NCBI RefSeq assembly: GCF_048569485.1
Contig: NC_134358.1
Location: 552,257,809 to 552,321,808 of the forward strand
Length of the DNA stretch: 64,000 bases
From: Anomaloglossus baeobatrachus
Taxonomy: Eukaryota > Chordata > Amphibia > Anura > Aromobatidae
Reading direction: 5' to 3'
This document shows positions 54,765 to 64,000 of this stretch, one piece after another (positions within the stretch are counted from its first letter, which is position 1; the number at the start of each line of letters is the position of its first letter). A program made the position numbers and the translations under genes. The notes beneath the pieces were generated by a model, which saw only the letters and a list, made by a program, of their open reading frames with translations, made no database searches and was not told the DNA's origin.

Positions 54765-55459
54765 CAAATGAGGAGACAACCTCTACTGGGTTAATCTAGA
54801 AAAAATGAGAACATGGGGAGAATAAAGGGGGGGTTCTTTTTATATATATACAGCAGCCCCCAATAGACCTCACCCTATATAGAAGAAACAAAGAGAATCC
54901 AACGACTTACCAGACGGTGACAGCCCAAGTCCTATTAGCTGTACACCGCTGCCCAGCCAGAGCATTTTTAAATAGTCGCCGCTCTTCTGCCGGCGTCTGA
55001 CGTCACATCCCTGATGCGCGGTAAGGTATGTTGCGATGGGCTGTCCTATCTAGGTGAGGGGGCGGGCTGCCGGACGCTGGTGCGTCCTACTCTTGCATCA
55101 CGAGTGTGGTACTAAGAGCGCACCGGATATGATTTGACGTCACTTCCTGTGGGACGCTATGCGTTCCACTGATGCGCTCCACCGCATAGAGCGGAAGCGG
55201 TGAGCGCAATCAGGGATGTGACGTCAGACGCCGGCAGAAGAGCGGCGACTATTTAAAAATGCTCTGGCTGGGCAGCGGTGTACAGCTAATAGGACTTGGG
55301 CTGTCACCGTCTGGTAAGTCGTTGGATTCTCTTTGTTTCTTCTATATAGGGTGAGGTCTATTGGGGGCTGCTGTATATGTATAAAAAGAACCCCCCCTTT
55401 ACTCTCCCCATGTTCTCATTTTTTCTAGATTAACCCAGTAGAGGTTGTCTCCTCATTTG

Positions 55460-55497
55460 CTCCCCTGATGAATGATGTATAGGAAACGCGTCGGGAG
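55460..55497 (+). ncRNA. hammerhead-ribozyme-like motif, right arm
   Basis: CTCCC (55460-55464) and GGGAG (55493-55497) make a perfect 5-bp stem I. CTGATGA (55465-55471) fits CUGAUGA, GAAAC (55483-55487) fits the second core block, and GTC (55490-55492) is the preferred cleavage triplet. The part between the core blocks pairs poorly, so stem II looks eroded. Stem III is minimal, as in Penelope-type hammerheads. Confidence 0.62.
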
Positions 55498-56267
55498 AAG
55501 GGAGAAGGAGATTCTGGGAGAGGACAGTTAGTCCGTTCATAAGGGGTCCAGGACCTGTGTGGTGAGGGTCTTTATTGGAAACGCCGAATATGAGGACGAA
55601 CTGATCATTTTTGGGAGACAAGACACCAGCAATTGGGTGAGATTGTTCTCTATCAGACATAACCAGGTTAACAACTTGGCTATTTGAATCCCTGGTTAAT
55701 GCTGATTTGTTTAACCGAATGTGAAGTATATTGGTCACACACCTGTGGGTGTCATGGTCACTATAGTGATTAACGCCACTGCTAATTTGTGAATGGGATC
55801 AAAGTGAGCGTTTGTGTGAATAATCCTGGCCAATTCAGTTAAATCTGTATATTTTGCCAGCACCAATTATATGTAGGTGTCATTGCGTATTTACAGGGTA
55901 TGCCAGTCCCCCGATTTATATGGAGGATCTTGCAACCTAATTAATTGCGTGCTCAACAATCAACGATTTTGTAAAAAGGAACGACGTGTCAACGATGGAC
56001 GATTTGGTGAGTATTTTCCATTGTTAACGGTAGTTCCTTGCTGTCACACGCAACGACGTTGCTAACGATGCCGGATGTGCATCACGGAATCCGTGACCCG
56101 GCCATATATCGTTAGATACGTCGCTGCGAGTCACGGGGCCTTAATAGTATGGGCGTCACCTAATAAGCTGCGGGCTTGTGACTGTGTTATCTGCATGTGT
56201 AAACAGTGCTCTAAGCAAGCCATCAGTGTGCAGTTTTATCATCCAGCAATCGCTCCCTCCATTTTTG

Positions 56268-56385
56268 GAAGTGTGTGTGTGATCTGCTCCTCCTGCACCT
56301 GTGATGCCTCCACTAGTGGGGGCTTAGCTGTATCCTGCTAGAGTACTAGATTTTGGCCTGGCCGATGTACAACTTCTGCCCTTCT
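56268..56385. repeat. right copy of the 53341 arm
   Basis: Reverse complement of 53341-53450 with minor changes: CCTGCACCTGTGATGCCTCC and GGGGGCTTAGCTGTATCCTG. With the left copy it forms terminal-like inverted repeats around a 3-kb block. Confidence 0.7.
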
Positions 56386-59300
56386 TTTCTCTAAGTAATG
56401 CTTAATTTTTGGAGAATATCTATTCCTCTTTTTGTTGCTACCTCTGAAATGAACTGGCAAATTTTTGCTCTAAAAAGGGACACAAAAAAAAGTAAAAGAC
56501 AAACATCAAGTGTGATTTTGCATAAACGTTGTACACCGTTATGAAACATACAGTGTAAAAAAAAAAATAAATATAAAATAATGAAAAGCACTAGACAAAA
56601 AACAGGAAAGTGACTTCCACCCCCCACCCACAAATGTTGAGGCGGACCCAAGGTGTAATGGAAAGTTGTAGAACGTTTCATTTATACAGAGATTAAACTT
56701 TTTTATGCTTTTTTATTGCACTCGCTTTTTAAGATCTCCGCTTGCTACCATTCCACGGGAGCCTTCATAATTAAATCCTTGTCCTGGTCGTGTGATGGAC
56801 CCGCTAGTAACGTTGTAACGAGCCGTGCACCCGGGTGTCCATATTTTATGACTCCCCAATACCCCTGAAGCTCATACATTTTTGTTTTGGAATTTGAAGA
56901 AAAAATGTAATTCCAGCAGATAATTAGGCATTGCATCAATTATCCGGGACAGAATAATATTAAGAGGAAGGTCATCCCGGCTGCAAATCACTCACGTCCC
57001 AGAGGTGAAGGCCAAGAACTCAGAAGCAGGAAATCAATGTAGGTAAAGCGATCGTTCAGGCAGCAATTAAAGCAATTAGTAGCCGGCAGAATGACGGTGG
57101 CCCGCTAAGTGCACACTGGGTGCTATTCACAGACGATGGCGGAGGAAGCATTCATCAATGTCAGGTCACCCCCTCCTGCGCGCGGCCGCACTGTTTGACT
57201 CATGGATGAATCCGACCTGTGCTTGTAGTAAAAGTTAATGGCCGTCCGTAAGCAGGTAGTGGAAGCCGGAGACTCGCGGATCTTTTCTGGGGCTGAATAC
57301 TTACCAGCTACGTGCCATGCTGACGAGCCAAGGGGTGTCCACAATAAACATCAAACTCATAACGGCAGAACCTGATGATTTAGGTGGGAGCAGCCTACCA
57401 TCCAATGTGTAAGTGGGTCCACACTCTACCCCAATGGATAAGGTTGGTGGTGGGAAAAGTATGGGTAAGGTTGAACATCAAGAAAAAAAGTTGCCTCCAT
57501 TGGTGGTTGTTGAAGAGATTCGGGAGATCATTGAGCACCAAACTAATTGGGCTCACCACTATCTAAGATCTATGGCCACCTTAAGTCAGAGTGATAAGTA
57601 GCTTAAGTAGCTCTGAACTGTAATAGAGGGGATTCCAAGATATGTCATGTCAAGCGAACCCAATTTGGCTCATAGACAGGGGTGGCCTTCATGGGACAAG
57701 CCTAACTGGCAGCCAAGATTAATGCTTCCATATTTATTCCAAAAATAAATGGGACTTCTGGTAGCACACCAAGGGGTGAGCTGCTTCAGCCCCACCAATA
57801 TGGTGAAGCCCACCCAGATTCCCAAGCGAGAGCCACAGTCAGCTTGATGGACATTTACTAAATTTCAAAAGCCGGTAAGAGCAGTGAGCCAAGGGCTACC
57901 TACTCAGGAACTCAACAAAGGAACTTGGGGGACACTCAGGGGCATTAGTGCTTTTTGTGGTCATCCAGGGGCACTAGTATATTTTATAGGGCAGTCCGGA
58001 CAATATTCGTTGACAAAAGGGTACTATAATCGGCATCTACCACTACAGGATGACCAAAAAAGGAGTGATTTTTAGAGAGATTTTGTACAGTACATCTTAT
58101 TGCCTAGGTTAATGACCACCACTGCAGTCTCTCGGGCGTGGCTGGTCTCCTAGACAAGAAGCACAGCAGTTACAAGCTCTTTTTTACAGAGCTTGTAAAA
58201 ACTGCTCTGACTGTATCACTGGATCCGCCGGCTTCGGTGCCGCTGCGTTTCTCTGGAAATGAAGAGACAAAGCTGCTCCCTTCTTGCAGCATTGGAGAGC
58301 GCACATATCGGGCAAGTACTGGAGCCATACCACCAGACCGAGCTGTCAATCATCAGGCAGAGGGCCGAGAGGTTGGGAAGAGGTAAGCACTCGACTATAG
58401 ATGATGTGACATCCCTAACAATGAATTGGACCCTAATGACCCAAATGCTGGAGGCTTCTACTGAATAAAACAGAAGATCTATGGAAAGGCCAGATGTTCC
58501 GAATGAAGAACTGAACTTTGCATATAGTTACTCTTTAATTACATCCTTATATGCTAATATAGTTTGTAATTAGTGGATTGTGCAAATTGGATGAACCCAT
58601 TGGTTAAGCCTTTTAGGGATTCGACCAGTGACCCTTTTTGGACGTGCGGAGGAACTGTAAGCAAAACACTCATGTGGCCGAAAGGAGAACATTACATGGT
58701 GCCCGAGAAACTGAATGGATGGCAAGTGCCAAGACCCCCTGTCCAAGGGTCTTGGACAGATTCTGATCACCGATTACTACTATTCTTCAGAAGCAGCCAC
58801 GTAGCAGTATCCTGCCGATCCTTGTAAAGAATTTCTACATATTTGATTCAATATTAAATTTGTGGGGGGTCTCCACATTCCAGGCACGGATTACAGCCCG
58901 TAACTGCCCATCAGAGGCCCGCAGCGGTGACAAACTACTCCACGTTGGAACAATTCCGGGAAAAATAACGACTCCAGATAAAATGTGAGTTCATTTCCAT
59001 TACAGTATTCCGATCAGGTTTCTATGAACGAAAAAAAAAGAAATGATTCCCAAGAGGGTCATTTACACGACGGTATTTCATGCTAAACTTTTTGGAACAG
59101 ATTGGTTCCGATTGACTTAGGAGTCTGGGGAGGTGGAAGAACAGAAACGAGCCGGGCAGATCGGTAATACCGCGACTGCACGCCGAGAAAATATGACGGG
59201 AAAGAAGTCGCTCAGCAATTACACAGGAAAGTGGCCCGTGTGCCGATCCTCCATAATAAGAATAACCCTCAGGATAATTAAGTCACTTCATCATAGCCGC

Positions 59301-59573
59301 GAGACAGCAGCACAAACACGGCCCAGACGGAGGTGTAGTATTGTTTTCCTCTTAAATGCTTTTAATCCTAATGGCTGTTCCTATCTAATTAGATAATACA
59401 ATTTATCTGAATCAGTACAGACATATTTCATTTTCTTTTGGTGCCGAATCAAAAAACTTAACTCTTCAATATATTCTTCACTTTTGGAAGAATCTCAAAA
59501 AATTAAGATAATTAGAGAGTGTCCTGTTGCTGCGCCCATGATCAGTTGTATTCTGGGTGTTTAATTACCCTCC
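56386..59573. other. mostly single-copy non-coding DNA
   Basis: No convincing exon was seen. 56950-57345 and 59130-59430 have balanced composition, homeodomain-type TAAT cores (59375-59395) and no repeat resemblance; they are candidates for conserved regulatory elements, which cannot be tested here. 58110-58400 contains an inverted pair AGTTACAAGCTCT / AGAGCTTGTAAAA and looks like an old short repeat. Confidence 0.35.
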
Positions 59574-60119
59574 TGTCACAGGGTACGAACAGGATAGCCT
59601 AAACTGGCCCTCAGGCTAGGAGAACCCTAACTGACCATGATCCAAAAGATATGCTTGAAGGTGGCGATGTTTGAGCAGCCTTCCTTACCCTAGCTCCTGA
59701 ACAAGCTTGGTCTAGTGGCCTCCCTCTCTCCATCCAGGAGCGGGCTGGAACAGGAGTGATTAATCCCATAGTGGTCCTCTCCCTCCCTCCACCCAGGAAA
59801 GGGCCGGGACAGGAGTGATTAATTCCACACAAACAGATGAAGTAAAAACAAAACTCAAACTCATAGAGGTATAGACAATATGCGATCAGGAGGAAATTAA
59901 AGGAAAGGAGGAAATAATCAGATAAGAGTGTTTCCACAACACACAGAGGTTCACTAGCAACTGGATAACAAAGTATAAAGACTGGAATTGTATAAAGCTA
60001 TAACCGGCATGGGAGAACAGGCTCCACCATCTTAAAAAGGGAGGAGGCAACTGTGATAGGTCTTCTGTAACATGTGACTCAAGCAGTAATCCACAGGCTA
60101 GCAGAAATTAACTCCTGCA
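59574..60119 (-). repeat. possible solo LTR, minus strand, unassigned family
   Basis: On the minus strand the stretch ends TTCGTACCCTGTGACA and starts TGCAGGAGTTAAT, with TTTTTAAGATGG as a TATA-like part and a duplicated GGATTAATCACTCCTGT block. This has the look of an LTR with TG and CA ends. No clear target duplication was found, so the borders are provisional. Confidence 0.4.
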
Positions 60120-60227
60120 AGCCCGATTACTAACAAGTGCATAGCTGGTCAATGCCAGAGCCTGTCTGTGCAACGCAAAAGCAGCATCGTGTGAAGTGTC
60201 TGACTCTGCTGTGTGAACCAGTCTTTT

Positions 60228-60415
60228 AGTAATCGGAGGTACCAGCGCTGAGAAATCAAGCATTGAAGTCACATGCAAATTAATCTGGAAGGGCATTGGG
60301 GGCGTGTCTGTTTACGCTGCATGCCTCGACACGCCCCCGATGTGCTCCCAAGATAATTAATCTGCATGCGGCATCAAAGCTCGATTTCTCAACGCAGGTA
60401 CATCCGATTACTACA
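60228..60415. repeat. imperfect palindrome (foldback MITE-like)
   Basis: GTAATCGGAGGTACCAGCG (60228) pairs with its inverted form ending GTACATCCGATTAC (about 60410), and GGGGGCGTGTC pairs with GACACGCCCCC in the middle. Coding, hammerhead-like core and target duplication are all absent. Confidence 0.6.
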
Positions 60416-61100
60416 AGCCAGATATCATTTTTATTGTAGTACTAAGACCTATACAGCCGTAACCGCAAAAGTTTAGTCCTAAAATGGTCCTGATAGGTTT
60501 TCTTTAAGATCTTTGCTACAAAGAAGAAAGTTTTCAGGTCGACAGGAGACTCAGAACCCTATTTTGTCTTCACTTTTCTGAGAGAAATTGGTTAAAACCG
60601 GAAAGAATGGACGGATTGTGATTTAATAAACCCCCCGTGCAGAGCAGGAAGGTACAAGGCGCAGTCAGAGAATTGCCGGCTTCGGGTATTACGGGACATA
60701 ATATAGACTCATTGGAAGCGATTTTCGGGATTTGCTGCTCGCACACAATGAAGGAGCGGATACAAAGGAGACGGACTGGTTGTGCGGTTTTCTGTTTTAA
60801 AGGTCAGGATACAATGGAACCCGTAGGAGTCGGTTATTGAATGTTATCTATGCTGGAAGATACAATATAAAGTCTCCAGATCCGGTGACACGTAATATTT
60901 ACTTATTATAATATTCTATATCAGCGCGGCTTATAACGTAACAGTCCCTTCATCATAGGACCCCGAGATCGGACACTTTCTTACTCTTCTTCCATTATGT
61001 GGAAAGGTTAATTGGTAAATGTAAGTCAAACCTAATCTGTGCAATTACTGTAGATTTTATTTAATAGGATTTTATTTCAAAATCTGCATTATTATACCCA
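60416..61100. other. non-coding, nothing recognised
   Basis: No gene or repeat was recognised. The 67-codon frame at 60637-60840 has no recognisable motif. Confidence 0.35.
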
Positions 61101-61423
61101 TAAAGTGCGGCTTTAAAGTTTGTGCACCCTCAGAATTTTCCATATTTCTGCATAAATCTGACTTAAAATCATATAAGTCCTAACATTTCATAAAGAGACG
61201 TAAATTAAACAATTGTGAAAAGAAAATATTAGGCTTTGAAATTTTTTTTTATTTTCGAAATTGATCCAATATCACGTCTGTAAATGGCAAAAGTATGTTA
61301 AGCTTTAGGATTAGAAGATAAGACAAAATTAGGTGTTTTCAATCAATGGGATGACAACCACATGTGAGAGGGTGACCGGTTTTATTTTTTTTAAAACAGG
61401 GATTTAATCAAAAACCTGGTATA

Positions 61424-62850
61424 TTGTTGGCACAAAGAAAGGAGATTTCTCAAGAGTTGTTGATACTCATTAGGCTGGAAAAAGGTTACAAAACCATCTC
61501 TACAGAGTTGAGTCTTCACCGATATACAGTCAGAAAGATTTTGTCCAAATGGAGAAAATTCAAGAACATTAAAATCCTTCCCAGCAGTAGTCGACCAACA
61601 AAGATCACTCCAAGGGCAAGGAGTATAACTGATCATGAGAATACAAAGGAACCCAAGGTACTCTCTAAGCAACTAAAGGCTTCCGACACATAAGTTTATG
61701 CTAATGTTCATCAGTTTACTAGAAAGACACTGAACAACAATAGAGATTGAGTAACTCTCGCTGCCGGAGATGGTGAGGCAGCGAGCAGAAGTGGAAACAC
61801 TGGACCACAGGAGGACCCCAGGCTTAACCTTTAGTAGGAGGGGCTTGACTAAGCGCCCACCGTGAGGCGGACGCCAGGTGCTACTCTCAGGGCAGTGACC
61901 AGGACTGTGGAAGCTAACTCCCTGGGCAAGGGCAGATACAGGAGCAGACAAACTAAGGCCGGTGGCACAGCCGGGGTGGACAGGCACAGTCTCTGGTATA
62001 GCAGGAAACACCGGGATAGCTAAGGCTGGAGGCATGGCACAGACTCAGATACAACAGGAGCTGCCGGGGGTAGCTAAGGCTGGAGGCATGGCCGGGGTGG
62101 ACAGGCACAGACTCCGATACAACAGGAGCTTCCGGGGGTAGCTAAGGCTGGAGGCACGGCCGAGGTGGACAGGCACAGACTCAGGTTTAGCATTAGCCGT
62201 CGGGGTAGTTAAGGCTGGAGGCACGGCTGGGTTGGACAGGCACAGAAAGCCGCGAAGCCCGGGAACAAACATGACGTGATACACTGATAACTAGCTGACT
62301 AGGAAAATACTAACTAAAAACGATGAGTGGGCACCTTCCCTAGTGGGAGAGAGCCTTATGTACTCAATGCCTCTCACTGGTAGGCTGAGAGGCACTTTCT
62401 GGTAGGGACACTACCAATGGACATGCGCCAAGGGCACAGGCTCCGGGAAGAGGAAGCGGGGTGCGCACACGTGGGGGCGAGAGGAGACACCGGAACGCAT
62501 GTGAGAGTTGGCCGCGGAAGTGAGTAGCATGCGTCCCTGCGGGGGGAGGAGAACAAGGTTGGCTACACTATAGATTGCAAGGAGAAAATTATCACTTCCA
62601 AAAAGCAGCAAATTCTAAAAGAAAATACCCAGACATCTGTCCATTAGCCAAATTTTAAGAGAACGCGGGTAACGTAGCGAGGTAACAACCCAATACCACA
62701 AGTCTCTCTACAAAAGAGTTAGAAAAAAGTGACGTTGAGGTTTTGGAATGACCAAGTCCCAGTCCTGACCTTAATCCTATAGAAATGTGGTGGAAGGAAC
62801 TGAGGTCAGCAGTTCATGGTAGAAAAGTACCAATTTGGCAGAGGTGAAGC
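61424..62850 (+). pseudogene. decayed Tc1 transposase
   Basis: The N-terminal part (61424-61693) gives MLAQRKEISQELLILIRLEK then a helix-turn-helix-like GYKTISTELSLHRYTVRKIL. Near 62735-62800, after the insertion, SPDLNPIEMW marks the third catalytic acid region. The part with the first two catalytic acids is missing or unrecognisable, and the frame is broken several times. Confidence 0.65.
61748..62567. repeat. probable solo LTR with internal ~68-bp repeats
   Basis: An 820-base insertion in the Tc1 with TG and CA ends (TGAGTAACTCTC to GGTTGGCTACA). Around 61950-62240 a unit of about 67-69 bases with TAGCTAAGGCTGGAGGCA and GGTGGACAGGCACAGACTC is repeated about five times. Target duplication is unclear, and the strand is undecided. 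Confidence 0.45.
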
Positions 62851-63072
62851 TGTTTTGTCCGGAGCAATCAGGTAAAATTTCTCCATCCGATGTGCAGGAC
62901 TAATCAACGATCATACTATTGCACAAAAAATCATACAAATACTGAAAAAGGTTCATGTACTTTTGCCACTCAAAAAGATGATAATGGATCCTTTTGCTCA
63001 AAAAAATTACAATGTCTAATTTTTTTTTTACTCATTTGTTTTAGTTTTCTTTTTGCGAAATTCTGATGCGGT

Positions 63073-63714
63073 TGTCACGGGTGACAGACAGTCCTGTGGT
63101 GTCCGGCAAAGGAAGGTCACAGCGTTTGGCCACGCAAAATGCTCCCTGACTTTCTATTACTCCTGTTGTTAGTACTCAGTATACTAGGTATCTCCTCTAC
63201 TGGGTTTTCATCCTTTTCCCTTTAGGACCCTTCAGAGCTCCTCCTCTTCCCTTCAGCTGCAAATCATCTGTATTTCCCCTTGGGCTTAAATACTCTAATT
63301 GTCTCTGGACTTGTGCTGGTGATATTCAGTTCCTTCACAAGCTCTGCATGCAAACAGGTGGCTTGCACTCATCTGTAGGATCGTTGCTGCTCTTTGGTGA
63401 ACTTCTTTCTGAGATATTTGGAGATAAGTTCTTCATGCCCTTTCCCCATTTTTGTACTCCATGTGTCTTTTAGTGCTTAGTGGGCTTGACGAAGAGATCA
63501 TCCCACCAGTTCCCTATCTACGGCCCAGCTCTAGGGTCATCCTAGGGTCAGGTATCCGGCTAGGCGCAGATGCGCGGAACCTATTTAGGGTGGTAAGGTA
63601 ACCCATGGACCAGCTGAAGGTTTGGGCAGGGGTCATCTTCTTTTCCTTCCCTAGACGCAGGGTTTCCCTTCCCTTCCGCTGTTTGCTTGATACTCCCCAT
63701 TACCTAGAGTGACA
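63073..63714 (+). repeat. probable solo LTR
   Basis: A 642-base insertion in the Tc1 starting TGTCACGGGTGACAGACAG and ending CCTAGAGTGACA. The flanks GCGGT and GCAGC are similar and may be a decayed 5-base target duplication. No internal region remains. Confidence 0.5.
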
Positions 63715-63791
63715 GCAGCTTTAGGTCAAAATTATGCAATAATATGAAAAGTTCTGGAGGGGTCACAAACTTTCATGCACTGCACTTGATA

Positions 63792-63978
63792 GACAGGTAA
63801 TGAGGAAGATATATTATGCAATAGATACAAGAAAGGTCGTCATGAAATAGATAACAGATACTATATTCATAGATAAGCTGCCTCTTTATTCCATGGTTTC
63901 ATGAGGATTTTAGTGGTTATGACAAGTAAAATGCAAGGAAGGATGCAAGGAAGATCTAAGGAATGAAATATCTAAATA
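63792..63978. other. AT-rich non-coding spacer
   Basis: Nothing was recognised. Confidence 0.35.
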
Positions 63979-64000
63979 TACAGCACTTTGCAAAAGTTTT
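63979..64000. mobile_element. start of another Tc1-type element (cut by the window end)
   Basis: TACAGCACTTTGCAAAAGTT at the window end has the TACAG start and TTTGCAAAAGTTT motif of Tc1 terminal repeats. Confidence 0.5.

Larger units (their letters stand above)
54160..55945 (+). mobile_element. 1.8-kb palindromic element with hammerhead-like cores in both arms
   Basis: An insertion bordered by the exact 15-base direct repeat TGCGTGCTCAACAAT (54145-54159 and 55946-55960). An unpaired left segment (54160-54277) is followed by inverted arms of about 740 bases (54278-55016 and 55208-55945) centred at 55112, with a central loop of about 190 bases. The arms look about 98% identical by eye; they encode the same meaningless 102-codon frame in opposite directions (54486-54794 plus, 55430-55738 minus). 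The layout matches 22129, 33880 and 35517 but is far longer. Confidence 0.88.
53795..56140. mobile_element. TTAA-type element interrupted by a palindromic element
   Basis: The left end is GGGGGTGTTACACGCAGCG after TAAA. The right end is the complement GGCCCCGTGACTCGCAGCG before TTAA (56141-56144). Without the insertion at 54160-55945 it is about 550 bases. Inner features such as GTTCCCGAGG with CCTCGGGAAC form hairpins. It is non-coding and distantly related to 15117-15858 and 41212-42139 by its termini. Confidence 0.65.
61101..63791 (+). mobile_element. old Tc1-type element with two LTR-like insertions
   Basis: Diverged inverted ends (TAAAGTGCGGCTTTAAAG on the left; on the right AGTTTGTGACC when reversed) enclose a decayed transposase. 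Two foreign segments, 61748-62567 and 63073-63714, account for more than half of its length. It is clearly older than the Tc1 copies at 23546 and 37533. Confidence 0.65.

Noticed and set aside
54486-55738. Two identical 102-codon frames on opposite strands
   Set aside because: They are the same non-coding sequence in the two arms of the palindrome. The identity reflects the inverted repeat and is no evidence of selection on a protein.
60228-60415. Member of the hammerhead foldback family
   Set aside because: The palindrome is clear, but neither core block (CUGANGA or GAAAC) nor a long direct repeat is present.

Overview
The window looks like a gene-poor, repeat-rich stretch of a vertebrate nuclear genome, most likely an anuran amphibian. 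The grounds are the repeat set: a Ty3/gypsy element with integrase ahead of reverse transcriptase (Gmr1-like), several Tc1/mariner families, an L2-clade LINE, an RTE-like LINE, a tRNA-derived SINE with an L2-type tail, TTAA-flanked elements with GTCACAC termini, foldback elements with hammerhead-ribozyme-like cores, and kilobase minisatellites. The species call is inference. No prokaryotic gene organisation is present.

Layout. 1-7861: a Gmr1-like gypsy element on the minus strand with two LTRs that look identical, cut by the window start. 8195-9325: a 37-bp minisatellite. 9590-19222: a G-rich 29-bp minisatellite entered by two members of one LTR family that shows no recognised coding; one of them carries a TTAA element in its 5' LTR. 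19321-20449 is a related solo LTR. 21300-22830: a 90-bp tandem array entered by a foldback element. 23546-26319: a Tc1 copy split by a solo LTR. 26530-27345 and 32705-33797: the same ~95-bp repeat in opposite orientations. 27818-28660: a long foldback element. 29686-30113: a probable solo LTR. 30250-30605: a second, unrelated 29-bp array. 30612-32335: RTE-like LINE pieces. 33880-34233 and 35517-36111: two more foldback elements. 36170-37055: a 26-bp minisatellite. 37533-39187: a nearly intact Tc1. 39565-40863: a SINE and an internally deleted Tc1. 41212-42139: a TTAA element. 42382-45927: an L2 LINE. 45930-46867: a 33-36-bp array and a TA tract. 47318-47521: the only convincing host coding sequence, a last exon on the minus strand. 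47757-52522: a 28-bp minisatellite of about 170 units in the intron just upstream of that exon. 53341-56385: nested elements holding a 1.7-kb palindrome. 56390-61100: mostly single-copy DNA with scattered old repeats. 61101-63791: an old Tc1 with two LTR-like insertions; another Tc1 terminus begins at 63979.

The strongest pattern is a set of four inverted-repeat elements (22129, 33880, 35517, 54160). Each has exact or near-exact 13-17-bp direct repeats at its borders, one unpaired end segment, inverted arms, and a hammerhead-ribozyme-like core with CUGANGA and GAAAC blocks in variable states of preservation. That architecture fits Penelope-like retroelement or retrozyme biology rather than a DNA transposon. 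No protein-coding Penelope-like element was recognised in the window.
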